Source of the DNA: Deltaproteobacteria bacterium
GTDB taxonomy: Bacteria; Desulfobacterota; Binatia; UBA9968; JAJDTQ01
Assembly: GCA_028818775.1 (NCBI GenBank)
Contig: JAPPNE010000121.1
Span: 1-38,237 of the forward strand
DNA: 38,237 nucleotides
Reading direction: 5' to 3'
Part shown: one piece after another, positions 30,072 through 38,237 of the stretch
Layout of the letters: each line of letters starts with the position of its first letter
Numbering within the stretch: position 1 is the first letter of the stretch
Notes under the pieces: generated by a model
Databases searched by the model: none
What the model saw: the letters and a program-made list of their open reading frames with translations, nothing else
Told to the model about the DNA's origin: nothing
Program-made: the position numbers and the translations under genes

Positions 30072-30265
30072 GAATGCTTCTCGACCTCCTCTCGAAGGGT
30101 CCTTCAACGTAGCGAAACGGGACGGAGGACCCGCGTTGATCAGAGTTTGCTTAGACCATATGTCCGCGGATGTCCAGGTTGACAGCCGGACCCGGCGGGC
30201 TTATAGATTGCGACGGTGAAGGGATGCCCTGGGGCTCTTCCATCCCTCCGTTGCTCCGCCCTACC

Positions 30266-33232
30266 ATGATCAACGCCAGGATACTGATCGTCCAGGACCA
30301 CGCCTCGGACGCCGCGGCCCTCGAAGCGTGCCTGCAGGAGCTGGGCCATACGGTCTGCGCCACCGTTTCGTCCGTGGAGCAGGCCCTTGAGAAAGCCGCG
30401 GAAACGCACCCCGACCTTGCGCTGATCGACCTCGGGCCCGAAGACGGCCTGGACGGCGTCGAGGTCGCTCAACGCATCGGAAGTCCGCTGGACATTCCGG
30501 TGGTCTATCTCACCGGCGAGGTCGACGAGGCCCGGTGGCAGCGGGCCCAGGCCGCCCGTCCCTTCGGCTACGTGCTGAAGCCGTTCGAGAAACCGCAACT
30601 GCACCTGAACATCCGGACGGCCCTTTCCCTGCACGAGAGGGAACGGGCACAGCGAGAGGCCCGAGGCGGACTGGACCGGACCATCGACGAACTGAGAAGC
30701 CGGGCCCGCCTCCTGGAGGCGGTCCTCGACAGCATCGACGACGGAGTCATCGCCGCCGACGAGAACGGCGAAACCCTGGTGTTCAACGCCGGCGCCGGAC
30801 GCATGTTCGGTTCCGTCGGGCCGGATGCGGCAAAGGACCAACGGTCCGGCACATTCGGCGCCTTCCTGCCGGATCGCGTCACGCCGTTTCCGCACGCCGA
30901 CTTTCCGCTCACGCGAGCCGTCGCCGGCCAGTCCACGGACGACGTCGAGATGTTCGTGCGCGATCCGGATACGTCGGCCGGGCGCCTCGTCCGCGTCAGC
31001 GGACGGCCCATCCATGGCGGCGAGCACGCGGGAGGGGTCATCGTGTGCCGCGACGTCACCCGTGACAGGGAGGCCTCGGCCCGCCTGGAGCAGGCGGTGG
31101 AAGAGATGCGCCTCCGGGGCGAGACCATGACGACCGTGCTGGACAAACTCGGCGACGGCATCGTCATCTCCGACGCCACCGAGCGCAGCACCTTTCTGAA
31201 CGCGGCCGCCAAGCGGCTTCTCGGCACCGGGGTTCTCGACGCGCCCTTCAGCGAACATTCCCGTACGTACGGCATCTTCCATCCCGACAAGGAAACGCAC
31301 GTTTCCACCGAGGAGCTTCCGCTGGTGCGCGCCGTCAACGGCCATGACACCGACGACATGCCGCTGTTCATCCGCAACGAGGACAATCCGGACGGAATGG
31401 TCGTCATGGCCCGGGGCCGGTCCGTGGAGAGCACGGCTACCGGCAAGGTCGCGGCCGGCATGGCCATCCTTCGACCCGCCGCCGATCACGGCGGTACGAG
31501 AGCCGGCCTGGACGATATCGTCGGCAATCTGCGGCGCAAGAACGAGATGCTGGAATCCATCTGCGACAACATCAGCGACGGCATCATCGTGGCGGACGCC
31601 ACAGGCCAGGTATTGTTCGTCAACTCGACGACGTTGAAGATCTTCGGCGAGTGGTTTACCGAACCAGCGGTGGCGGACTGGTCCGCGACATACGGCATTT
31701 TTTATCCCGACATCAAGACACCCGTCCCCACCGAACAGCTTCCGGTGGTGCGCGCGCTCCAGGGTGAGGAAACCGGTGAGATGGAGCTGTTCATACGCAA
31801 CGAGAGCAATCGGGAGGGGACCTACATCATCAGCCGGGCATCACCCATCTTCAACGGCGACCGGACCGCGGTCGTCGCCGCCATGTGCACCTTTCGCGAC
31901 ATCACCCGGGAAAAGGAGGCCGAAGACAGACTGGAAAGCACCGGCAGCGATCTGCGCAGCCAGACCCAGCTCCTGGAAACCGTCTTCAACAGCATGAGCG
32001 AAGGCATCGTGGTCGCGGACGCGACCGGGAAGTTTCTGTACGTAAACCCATCCGCCCAAGAAATCGTCGGCATGGGCCCGGTGGATGAGCCTCCCGAAGA
32101 ATGGGCTCAAGTGTACGGCACCTACTATCCCGACCGGCAAACCCCCATCAAGTCCGAGGACCTGCCGCTCCAGCGCGCCATACTCAAGGGCGAGTCCGTC
32201 GACGAGGAGGACGTGTTCATCCGCAACCAGAACAGGCCGGACGGCATCTACATCAGAGTGAGCGCGCGGCCGCTACTCCACGATGTCGCCGGCGTCCGAG
32301 GGGGTGTGATCATCTTCCGCGACGTCACCGAGCAGGTGAACGCACAGGAAGCGCTGGCCCGGGCGTTCGCCCAGGGCCGGTTGGAGATCGTCGAGACCAT
32401 CCTCCACAACATCGGCAATGCGATCAACAGCGTCACCGTCGGCATCGAGACCGTGCGCCATACGCTGGCCGCCGATCCGCTCGCGCGACGTCTCCGCGCC
32501 CTCGCCGATGCCCTCAAGGACCATCAGGCCGATTGGATCGATTACATCTCCAAAGATCCACAGGGCCGGAAGGCCCTGCCGTTCGTCATCGCCATCGCGG
32601 ACGATTTCGCCAAGCGGAACGAAGCGTTGGCGAGGACCGTCGAACGGGTCGAGCGCAGGGCGAATCACATCGCGGATATCGTCCGCACCCAGAAGGCGAT
32701 CGGCGGCCCGAGCATGAGCTGGAAAGACATCAACCTGAAGGATGCGCTCACGGAGGCCGCCAGGGTCTTGCAGGATTCGCTCGATCGAAGAGGGATCCGC
32801 ATCGAGATCGACTGCGAGGACGCGCCCAGGGAGATCCGTATCCAGGAGAGTCCGTTTCACCAGACGATCGTCAATCTGATCAAGAACTCGCTCGAAGCCA
32901 TCGACGCTCTCGCCGCATCGGGTGGACTCGAGGAAGCGCCTCGCATCCACATCCGCGCCCACGTCGAGGACGACTTTTTCCTCCTCGACGTCACCGATAA
33001 CGGCATCGGCATTGACATGAAACGCCATAAGCTGATCTTCGCCGCCGGCTACACCACGAAAGAGTCGGGCTCCGGCCTCGGCCTCTATTCGAGCGCCAGC
33101 TTTGTCACCGGATCGGGCGGGCAGATCTACCCCATGAGCGACGGCATCGGCTCGGGAACCACCATGCGCATCCGGCTGAGGCGTTCCTCCATCACTCCTC
33201 CAGCCGCCGTGCGCTCGGAGATGGAGCCATGA
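30266..33232 (+). CDS. Sensor histidine kinase with N-terminal REC and four tandem PAS domains
   Basis: A 988-residue cytoplasmic signalling protein without membrane segments. An N-terminal receiver domain (1-125) has D11, phosphoacceptor D55 (LALIDLG), a Thr in VVYLTG and K in GYVLKPF. Four similar PAS modules follow, roughly at DNA 30712, 31120, 31540 and 31970. At least three share YG[IT][FY][HY]PD, then a PL-x-RA stretch and a [VI]RN pattern. A phosphoacceptor-like helix has H714 (ILHNIGNAINSV). The ATPase domain has NLIKNSLEAID, DNGIGI and the GSGLGLYS G-box. The start is uncertain; the ATG at 30266 begins the receiver fold, and another in-frame ATG lies at 30224. Its stop overlaps the UbiD start (ATGA). 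It may sense redox or a small ligand and control neighbouring catabolism; no partner regulator is nearby. Confidence 0.9.
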   Translation: MINARILIVQDHASDAAALEACLQELGHTVCATVSSVEQALEKAAETHPDLALIDLGPEDGLDGVEVAQRIGSPLDIPVVYLTGEVDEARWQRAQAARPFGYVLKPFEKPQLHLNIRTALSLHERERAQREARGGLDRTIDELRSRARLLEAVLDSIDDGVIAADENGETLVFNAGAGRMFGSVGPDAAKDQRSGTFGAFLPDRVTPFPHADFPLTRAVAGQSTDDVEMFVRDPDTSAGRLVRVSGRPIHGGEHAGGVIVCRDVTRDREASARLEQAVEEMRLRGETMTTVLDKLGDGIVISDATERSTFLNAAAKRLLGTGVLDAPFSEHSRTYGIFHPDKETHVSTEELPLVRAVNGHDTDDMPLFIRNEDNPDGMVVMARGRSVESTATGKVAAGMAILRPAADHGGTRAGLDDIVGNLRRKNEMLESICDNISDGIIVADATGQVLFVNSTTLKIFGEWFTEPAVADWSATYGIFYPDIKTPVPTEQLPVVRALQGEETGEMELFIRNESNREGTYIISRASPIFNGDRTAVVAAMCTFRDITREKEAEDRLESTGSDLRSQTQLLETVFNSMSEGIVVADATGKFLYVNPSAQEIVGMGPVDEPPEEWAQVYGTYYPDRQTPIKSEDLPLQRAILKGESVDEEDVFIRNQNRPDGIYIRVSARPLLHDVAGVRGGVIIFRDVTEQVNAQEALARAFAQGRLEIVETILHNIGNAINSVTVGIETVRHTLAADPLARRLRALADALKDHQADWIDYISKDPQGRKALPFVIAIADDFAKRNEALARTVERVERRANHIADIVRTQKAIGGPSMSWKDINLKDALTEAARVLQDSLDRRGIRIEIDCEDAPREIRIQESPFHQTIVNLIKNSLEAIDALAASGGLEEAPRIHIRAHVEDDFFLLDVTDNGIGIDMKRHKLIFAAGYTTKESGSGLGLYSSASFVTGSGGQIYPMSDGIGSGTTMRIRLRRSSITPPAAVRSEMEP

Positions 33233-34677
33233 CGAAAGAGCAAAGGGACGTCGAAGCGGCCCTGGATCTGCGGGCTTTTACGGAACGGCTCGAGCAGGCC
33301 GGGAAGCTCAAGGAGATCAGGGGCGCCCACTGGGACCTGGAGATCGGCGCACTCACCGAGATCGCGGCGGAATCCGGCGAGGGCTCGGCGCTGCTCTTCG
33401 ACGCCATCCCGGATCATCCGGAAGGGTACCGCGTGCTGAGCAACGTCCTCCGGTCCCCGGAATCCGACGCCCTGGCCCTGGGCATGCCGCCGGATGTCCG
33501 CGGCCTGGATGTGGTCCAGGCCGTAAAGGGACGGCTCCAGGACCTGAAGCCCGTTCCTCCTGCCGAAATCGGTGAATCGCCTCTGCTGGAGAACGTCGCC
33601 CTCGACGGCGACGTCAACGTGCTCAAGTTCCCCACTCCCAAGTGGCACGCCGACGACGGCGGCCGCTACATCGGCACGTTTACCGCCACGGTCTGCCGCG
33701 ATCCCGATACCGGCTACGTCAACGTCGGCACGTACCGCGTCCAGGTCCACGACGAGAACACGGTGGGAGTGTGGATGATTCCCGGGAAGCACGGGGACCT
33801 CATCACCCGGAAGTACTGGGCGCGCGGCGAGAGCTGTCCGGTGGCCGTCGTGTGCGGCCTACCCCCGGGCATGATGACCGCGAGCGCCGTGGGCATTCCC
33901 TGGAACATGAGCGAGTACGACTTCCTGGGGGGCCTCCTGGAAACCCCCGTGCCGGTCATCAAGGGGCAGAAAACCGGGCTGCCGATACCCGCTTTCGCGG
34001 ACATCGTGCTTGAAGGACACATCCCGCCCCCCGAACAGGAGACCCACGAGGAGGGGCCGTTCGGGGAGTGGCCCGGATACTACGCCTCGGGGTCCCGGCA
34101 GGCTCCGGTGGTAAAGGTGGAGGCCGTCTATCATCGCGACAACCCCATCATCACCGGCGACCCGCCGCTCCGGACTTTCCTCAACAGCGAGACCCACAAG
34201 TACATCCGCTCGGCCAACATCTGGTCGTCGCTGGAGCGCGCCGGCATCCCCGAGGTGCAAGGAGTGTGGTTTCCGCGGCAGGGCCGCTTCGTGGTCACCG
34301 TGGCCATAAAGCAGCGCTACTCGGGCCACGCCAAGCAGGCGGGATACGGCGTCCTCGCCACCCGCGACGGCGGGCGCGACGTGCGCATGGTCGTCGTGGT
34401 GGACGAGGACGTGGACATCACCAACATGGGCGAGGTGCTCTGGGCCATGTCCACCCGCTGGGACCCCCGGACCGACTCCGAGATCCTCGACGTGGCCGCC
34501 AGCATCCTCAACCCGCGGCTTTCGCCCCAGGACAAGCAGCGCCGGGAGCTGACCACCTCCTGCATGGTGGTGGACGCCTGCCGGCCCTACAGTTGGAAGG
34601 ACGAGTTTCCGAAGATCTCGACCGTGAGCGACGAATACAAAGCCCAAGTCCGCAAGAAGTGGGCGGACCGGCTGTGA
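33229..34677 (+). CDS. UbiD-family decarboxylase (prenyl-FMN dependent)
   Basis: A 482-residue UbiD-type (de)carboxylase. Family features include DLRAFTERLEQAGKLKEI at the start, NVGTYRVQVHDENTVGVWM and ARGESCPVAVVCGLPPGMMTAS. EGPFGEWPGYYA carries the catalytic acidic loop, and AMSTRWDPRTD and the C-terminal blocks follow. These enzymes reversibly decarboxylate alpha,beta-unsaturated or aromatic acids using prenylated FMN, which requires UbiX; no ubiX is in the window. The ATG overlaps the sensor-kinase stop (ATGA), a rare coupling. The TTT binding protein starts 47 bp downstream with its own strong ribosome-binding site. An aromatic acid imported, decarboxylated and then oxidised by HDO and bicupin enzymes would fit the order of genes, but that is inference. 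Confidence 0.93.
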   Translation: MTKEQRDVEAALDLRAFTERLEQAGKLKEIRGAHWDLEIGALTEIAAESGEGSALLFDAIPDHPEGYRVLSNVLRSPESDALALGMPPDVRGLDVVQAVKGRLQDLKPVPPAEIGESPLLENVALDGDVNVLKFPTPKWHADDGGRYIGTFTATVCRDPDTGYVNVGTYRVQVHDENTVGVWMIPGKHGDLITRKYWARGESCPVAVVCGLPPGMMTASAVGIPWNMSEYDFLGGLLETPVPVIKGQKTGLPIPAFADIVLEGHIPPPEQETHEEGPFGEWPGYYASGSRQAPVVKVEAVYHRDNPIITGDPPLRTFLNSETHKYIRSANIWSSLERAGIPEVQGVWFPRQGRFVVTVAIKQRYSGHAKQAGYGVLATRDGGRDVRMVVVVDEDVDITNMGEVLWAMSTRWDPRTDSEILDVAASILNPRLSPQDKQRRELTTSCMVVDACRPYSWKDEFPKISTVSDEYKAQVRKKWADRL

Positions 34678-34724
34678 CACGGACGACGGGCACCGCGCCC
34701 GTTTCACCGACAGGAGGATTTCCC

Positions 34725-35759
34725 ATGCGACACCCATTCCGATCGGCGGCGATCCTCTCGTTGCTCCTGTGCGTGAGCTTCACGGCCACGGCAGGCGCCG
34801 ACGTGGCGGAGTTCTACAAGGGCAAGACCCTGCGATTCATCCTGGGCTCGTCTCCGGGAGGAGGCTTCGACACCTACGCCCGCACCATCGCCCGCACCCT
34901 CACCAAGCACATTCCGGGCACGCCGAAGATCATTGTCCAGAACATGCCCGGCGCCGGCTTTGCCATCGCCATGAACTACCTCTACAACGTCGCCAAGCGT
35001 GACGGCTCGGTGATCGGGGCGACCAACAGCGGGCTGGTGATGAAGCAGGTGCTCGGCGAGAAGGGCATCCGGTTCGACAATGCCAAGTTCGGCTGGCTGG
35101 GCAGCGCCGGCAAGGCCACGCCCACGTGCATGGTGATGTCGCGCACCGGGGCGACCGACCTCGAGGGGATCCTGAACGCTCCGAAGCCCATCAACTTCGG
35201 ATCCGCGGGCACCCTCACCCGCGACACCCCGCTGATCCTGCGGGATTTCGTGGGCGGCAAGATCAACGTCGTCAGGGGGTACAACGGCACGGCGCAGATT
35301 CGCGCGGCGGTGGGGCGCAAGGAGGTGGACGGGTACTGCTCTTCGTGGGAATCGGTGCGGATACAGGCCACGGAAATGCTCAAGGGCAAGGAAGGCGATC
35401 GGCTGATTCCCTTCCTCACCAGCGGCGACAAGGAAGAGCCGGTGCTCAAGGACCTGCCGCTGTTCGCCGATCACATCAAGAACGCCGACGAGCGCGCGGC
35501 CTACGAAGCGTGGCTGGCGCCGTACAAGCTCTTCCGCGCCTACGTGACTCCGCCCGGCATTCCCGAAGAACGGCTGAAGGCGCTGCAGACCGCGTTCAGG
35601 AACACCCTCGACGACCCGGAGTTCATAGAAGCGTCCAGGAAGATCGGCATCGAGATCTCTTATCTGTCCGGGGCCGAGATCCAGTCCCTGGTGAAACAGG
35701 TCTTCTCCATCGGGCCCGGGGCCGAAGCGCGGCTGAAGCAGTTGGTCGGGGCGAAATAG
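34725..35759 (+). CDS. TTT transporter substrate-binding protein (Bug family), orphan
   Basis: A 344-residue periplasmic binding protein. A signal peptide (AAILSLLLCVSFTATAGA) is followed by VAEFYKGKTLRFILGSSPGGGFD, closely parallel to the 5114 protein (YYAGKTITVLVSSSPGGGTD). NMPGAGFAIAMNYLYN and FGSAGTLTRDTPLILRDFVGGKINVVRGYNG are typical Bug segments. CAGGAGGA precedes the ATG at 34725. The family normally works with TctA/TctB, but none follow here, so it may use the TctAB encoded at 6.2-8.2 kb or act as a sensor ligand receptor. Residues C-M-V-M in place of the usual binding loop, and an internal Cys pair (C118/C205 region), are peculiarities I cannot interpret. Confidence 0.9.
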   Translation: MRHPFRSAAILSLLLCVSFTATAGADVAEFYKGKTLRFILGSSPGGGFDTYARTIARTLTKHIPGTPKIIVQNMPGAGFAIAMNYLYNVAKRDGSVIGATNSGLVMKQVLGEKGIRFDNAKFGWLGSAGKATPTCMVMSRTGATDLEGILNAPKPINFGSAGTLTRDTPLILRDFVGGKINVVRGYNGTAQIRAAVGRKEVDGYCSSWESVRIQATEMLKGKEGDRLIPFLTSGDKEEPVLKDLPLFADHIKNADERAAYEAWLAPYKLFRAYVTPPGIPEERLKALQTAFRNTLDDPEFIEASRKIGIEISYLSGAEIQSLVKQVFSIGPGAEARLKQLVGAK

Positions 35760-35826
35760 GACCGGGGGACGGGACACGAGCGGGCGCTCGAAGCTACAGG
35801 ACACCGGGAGGCTCGAGGGAGAGCGT

Positions 35827-36555
35827 ATGGAAACGCATATCGCCGAAAGCAACGGCGTGGAGGGCGTCTGGCACGAGTTGGTGGAACTGGTGAACCGGCA
35901 GTTCGAGACTCCGCCCTTCCGGCGGCTGCTGGACCTGCGATTCAACCAGGCGCGCGCCCAAGCCCTGTCCATCCAGATGAAGCACTACGTGGCCAACCGG
36001 CGTGACTGCTGGGGGTTCGTGGCCGGAGCGGCGCCGCTGAGCGTCAAGCGGCTCATCTGGGAGCACGAGGGCGAGGAACTCATGGGCGACAAGGCCGCGG
36101 GCAAGGTCGACCACATTACGCTCGCGGTGCAGGAGGGCAGGATCTTCGGCCTCTCCCCCGAGGACTACGAGCGCGTGCGCCCGCTGGACGCGGCCGTGGC
36201 GTGCTTCTACGCGTGGATCCACCTGGCGAAGGACCGCCCCTGGCGCGAGGCGGTGGCGGCGTCGGCGGTGCTGGAGATGCGCAATTCCGACGAACTGGTG
36301 CGCGACGGATCGCTGTCCTACCGCGTCGGCAAGAACCTGGAACGCGACCTGGGGATTCCGCTGAAGCGCCAGATCAACAACGCCGAGCACGTGACCGCGG
36401 ACATAGAGCACGGCCAGCTCCTGCTGGCGGTGGCGCGGGAACACTGTCATACGGAGGAAGACCAACAGGCGCTCCTGCGGGGCGCACGGGAATCCCTCGT
36501 GATCGACCGCGCCTACCGGGAGCAGCTCGTCAACATGATGGAGGCGCTGGACTAG
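35827..36555 (+). CDS. Heme-oxygenase-like diiron protein (HDO), tandem copy A
   Basis: A 242-residue TENA/PqqC/CADD-type helical protein. Candidate metal ligands are E84 (HEGEEL), H96 (KVDHITL), E150 (AVLEMRN), H188-x3-D192-x2-H195 (HVTADIEH). The first Glu-to-His spacing is 12 residues, against 7 in the HDO at 3151; the H-x3-D-x2-H part is identical. It belongs to a second HDO subgroup with the next gene, sharing NRRDCWGFVAGAAPL against NRRDCWAYVQAAAPL, and VIDRAYREQLV at the end. Enzymes of this fold oxidise or cleave amino or carboxylate substrates with O2. The ATG at 35827 has GGGAGA about 6 nt upstream. It lies between an orphan TTT binding protein and its paralogue, with a bicupin after that. 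Confidence 0.8.
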   Translation: METHIAESNGVEGVWHELVELVNRQFETPPFRRLLDLRFNQARAQALSIQMKHYVANRRDCWGFVAGAAPLSVKRLIWEHEGEELMGDKAAGKVDHITLAVQEGRIFGLSPEDYERVRPLDAAVACFYAWIHLAKDRPWREAVAASAVLEMRNSDELVRDGSLSYRVGKNLERDLGIPLKRQINNAEHVTADIEHGQLLLAVAREHCHTEEDQQALLRGARESLVIDRAYREQLVNMMEALD

Positions 36556-36610
36556 GCCGCGGGAACGCGGACCAGTACCCGACAACTTTTGACAATCCGA
36601 GTCATTCCAC

Positions 36611-36637
36611 GGCGCGGGCTCTCGCGAGCCCCGTGCC
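36611..36637 (+). other. Intergenic hairpin before HDO copy B
   Basis: GGCGCGGGCTC (36611-36621) and GAGCCCCGTGCC (36626-36637) form an imperfect stem with a 4 nt loop. It lies just ahead of the GGAGACGGAG ribosome-binding region of the next gene. A TTGACA at 36589-36594 is too far from any good -10 hexamer to call a promoter. The structure may affect translation of copy B. Confidence 0.35.
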
Positions 36638-36653
36638 ACAGGAGACGGAGACC

Positions 36654-37361
36654 ATGCCCGATATCGCCAAGCTCAAGAGCACGCTGAACGAGATGTGCAA
36701 CCGCCAGTACGGGACCGACGAGTTCCAGGACCTGCTGACGCTGCCCTGGACCATGGAGCGGGGACGCTACTACGTGGTGCAGAACGCCATCTACACGAAG
36801 AACCGCCGGGACTGCTGGGCCTACGTCCAGGCCGCCGCGCCGCTCGACGTGAAGTCCCTGGTGTGGCAGCACGAGAGCGACGAGCTGATCAACGACCCGC
36901 GCTGCGACATGGACCATTACACGCTGACGGTCAAGCAGGGTGAGGTCATCGGCCTGACCCGGGAGGACTTCGACAACGCGGAGCTGCCGCCCATGGCCCA
37001 GGCGGCCTTCATGGCGTGGCACCTCATCGCCATCAAGGGTCCGTGGCTCGCCTCGTTCACGTCTTCCCAGATGCTCGAGCGGCGCAACAACCCCGAGATC
37101 GTCACCGACGGCGGCATGTCCTACCGCATCGGCAAGAAGTTCGAGAACGAGCTGGGCATCAGCCTCAAGCGGATGATCTCGCTCAACGTCCACTCCACCG
37201 CCGACACCGAACACTCGGACATGATGGACGGCGTCTACGACCGGCACGTGCGCACCCAGGAGGACTACGACACGGTGCTGCGCGCCGCGAAGCAGTGCAT
37301 GGCCATCGACCGCGCCTACCGCGGCGGCCTGGCCTACGTCATGCAGCGCATCGAGGGTTGA
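36654..37361 (+). CDS. Heme-oxygenase-like diiron protein (HDO), tandem copy B
   Basis: A 235-residue paralogue of the preceding gene. Ligand candidates are E77 (HESDEL), H88 (DMDHYTL), E142 (QMLERRN), H180-x3-D184-x2-H187 (HSTADTEH). Both tandem copies retain all six positions, so neither is an obviously dead pseudoenzyme. The close similarity extends across WQHESDEL/WEHEGEEL, PLDVKSLVW/PLSVKRLIW and YRIGKKFENELGISLKR/YRVGKNLERDLGIPLKR. GGAGACGGAGACC precedes the ATG. The two might form a heterodimer, as this fold is usually dimeric. The bicupin gene follows after 26 bp, so the three are very likely co-transcribed. Confidence 0.82.
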   Translation: MPDIAKLKSTLNEMCNRQYGTDEFQDLLTLPWTMERGRYYVVQNAIYTKNRRDCWAYVQAAAPLDVKSLVWQHESDELINDPRCDMDHYTLTVKQGEVIGLTREDFDNAELPPMAQAAFMAWHLIAIKGPWLASFTSSQMLERRNNPEIVTDGGMSYRIGKKFENELGISLKRMISLNVHSTADTEHSDMMDGVYDRHVRTQEDYDTVLRAAKQCMAIDRAYRGGLAYVMQRIEG

Positions 37362-37387
37362 GCGAGTTGGAGAGGAGTGCAACGACC

Positions 37388-38237
37388 ATGAGCCTCGAAG
37401 ACCTGAACAAGGATCTGGCCACGAAGCAGTTGGCGGGTTTCTGGGCTTCCAACATCACCGACAACGACGGCGAGGTGCTGGAGCCGCGCACCACCGTGGT
37501 CCCCTACCTGTGGAAGTGGGACGACATCTACGACGGGCTGCTGCAGGCCGGCGAACTGGTCAGCCTGGAACAATCGGAGCGGCGCACCATCCGGCTCCTG
37601 AACCCCGGCGTGCCCGGCACCACCGGCGCCACCAACACGGTGCACACCTCCATCCAGCTCGTGAAACCGGGGGAGATCGCCAAGGCCCACCGCCATACCC
37701 TCACCGCGCTGCGCTTCGTACTCAAGGGCGGCGGCGCCTTCACCACCGTGGAGGGCGAGCGCTTCACCATGCACCCCGGCGACCTGATCCTCACGCCGCA
37801 GTGGACCTGGCACGACCACTACAACGGCACCGGCGAGAACATCGTATGGCTCGACGGCCACGACGGCCCGCTGCTCAAGGCGCTGGAAGTGATGGCGGTG
37901 GAGCCCTTCAGCCAGAAGCAGCAGCCGGTGGAGGCCATGCCCAACTTCAGCCTGCACCAGTTCGGCTGGGCACGTCCGCCCGAGCAGCTCTCCGAGTTCC
38001 CCGACCCGCCCTTCCGCTATCCGTGGGAGACCACCTACGAATCGCTGAAGGCACTGGCGTCGACTCCGGGGGACGACTGCGACGGCGTGCTGCTGCGTTA
38101 CGTCAACCCGCGCAACGGCGGCTTCACGCTGCGCACCATCGGCTGCGAGATCCAGATGATCCGGCCGGGCGAGACGACGCGCTCGCACCGCCACACCAGC
38201 ACGACCATCTACCACGTGTTCCGCGGCAGCGGCGCCA
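37388..38237 (+). CDS. Bicupin dioxygenase, gentisate 1,2-dioxygenase-like, second copy (cut by right edge)
   Basis: 283 codons of a bicupin are visible before the window ends. It is paralogous to the gene at 3930 (PYLWKWDDIYDGLLQA against PHLWKWDDVYQSLLQA; ERRTIRLLNPG against ERRTIRLVNPG). The first cupin has H101-x-H103 (AHRHTLTALRF) and H142 (TWHDH), with the same 41-residue spacing. The second cupin begins with an SHRHTSTTIYHVFRGSG block, which keeps the HxH of copy 1; its third His lies beyond the edge. GGAGAGGAG upstream supports the ATG at 37388. It follows two HDO genes, repeating the HDO-bicupin order seen at 3.1-5.0 kb. Confidence 0.87.
   Translation, partial: MSLEDLNKDLATKQLAGFWASNITDNDGEVLEPRTTVVPYLWKWDDIYDGLLQAGELVSLEQSERRTIRLLNPGVPGTTGATNTVHTSIQLVKPGEIAKAHRHTLTALRFVLKGGGAFTTVEGERFTMHPGDLILTPQWTWHDHYNGTGENIVWLDGHDGPLLKALEVMAVEPFSQKQQPVEAMPNFSLHQFGWARPPEQLSEFPDPPFRYPWETTYESLKALASTPGDDCDGVLLRYVNPRNGGFTLRTIGCEIQMIRPGETTRSHRHTSTTIYHVFRGSGA

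Noticed and set aside
36589-36594. TTGACA as a promoter before HDO copy B
   Set aside because: No acceptable -10 hexamer at 16-19 nt; the genes read as one operon.

Overview
The window is a 38.2 kb stretch of high-GC, densely packed bacterial chromosome. I see no rRNA, tRNA, CRISPR, phage or transposase genes. The gene content suggests a heterotrophic Gram-negative environmental bacterium: tripartite tricarboxylate transporters (TTT), a CaiB-type CoA-transferase, UbiD, hydantoinase-type carboxylases, TauD dioxygenases and c-type cytochromes. This mix is typical of Tectomicrobia/Entotheonella, Rokubacteria, Binatota or deltaproteobacteria-like lineages. I infer that from gene content only; no phylogenetic marker was compared.

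Left part (1-12.6 kb) looks like an oxidative catabolic island for a small aromatic, heterocyclic or organic acid. On the minus strand are an amidohydrolase (cut by the window edge), a diiron ferritin-like protein and a CaiB CoA-transferase. Divergently on the plus strand are a FlK-like hot-dog thioesterase, a heme-oxygenase-like diiron protein (HDO, CADD/PqqC fold), a gentisate-dioxygenase-like bicupin and a full TTT uptake system (substrate-binding protein, TctA, TctB). Next come a BphB/HcaB-like dihydrodiol dehydrogenase (minus), a NicX-like non-heme iron enzyme, two tandem TauD/TfdA oxygenases and a VOC protein (minus).

Middle part (12.7-19.8 kb) is housekeeping and stress: a glutaminyl-tRNA synthetase with a YqeY-like tail, a minus-strand bacterioferritin-like/cytochrome c/cytochrome c' operon, a Phd/PIN toxin-antitoxin pair with a palindromic operator, a CPA2 antiporter with CBS domains and a VUT-family transporter.

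Right-centre (19.8-30.1 kb), all on the minus strand: an ABC substrate-binding protein, HyuA, HyuB, an unusual fusion of an acetone-carboxylase gamma-like zinc domain to an isochorismatase-like domain, and a two-domain ABC permease. The HyuA-HyuB-gamma order is that of acetone carboxylase. Upstream lie a methyltransferase, an MFS transporter and an unknown protein.

Right part (30.2-38.2 kb, plus strand): a large REC-PASx4-histidine kinase translationally coupled to a UbiD decarboxylase, then an orphan TTT binding protein, two tandem HDO paralogues and a second bicupin that runs off the window. The HDO+bicupin pairing therefore occurs twice, about 33 kb apart. This repeated pairing and the gamma-isochorismatase fusion are the best candidates for undescribed biochemistry. 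A 161 bp near-palindromic element sits against the dehydrogenase ribosome-binding site, and a diverged shorter relative overlaps the hyuA start.
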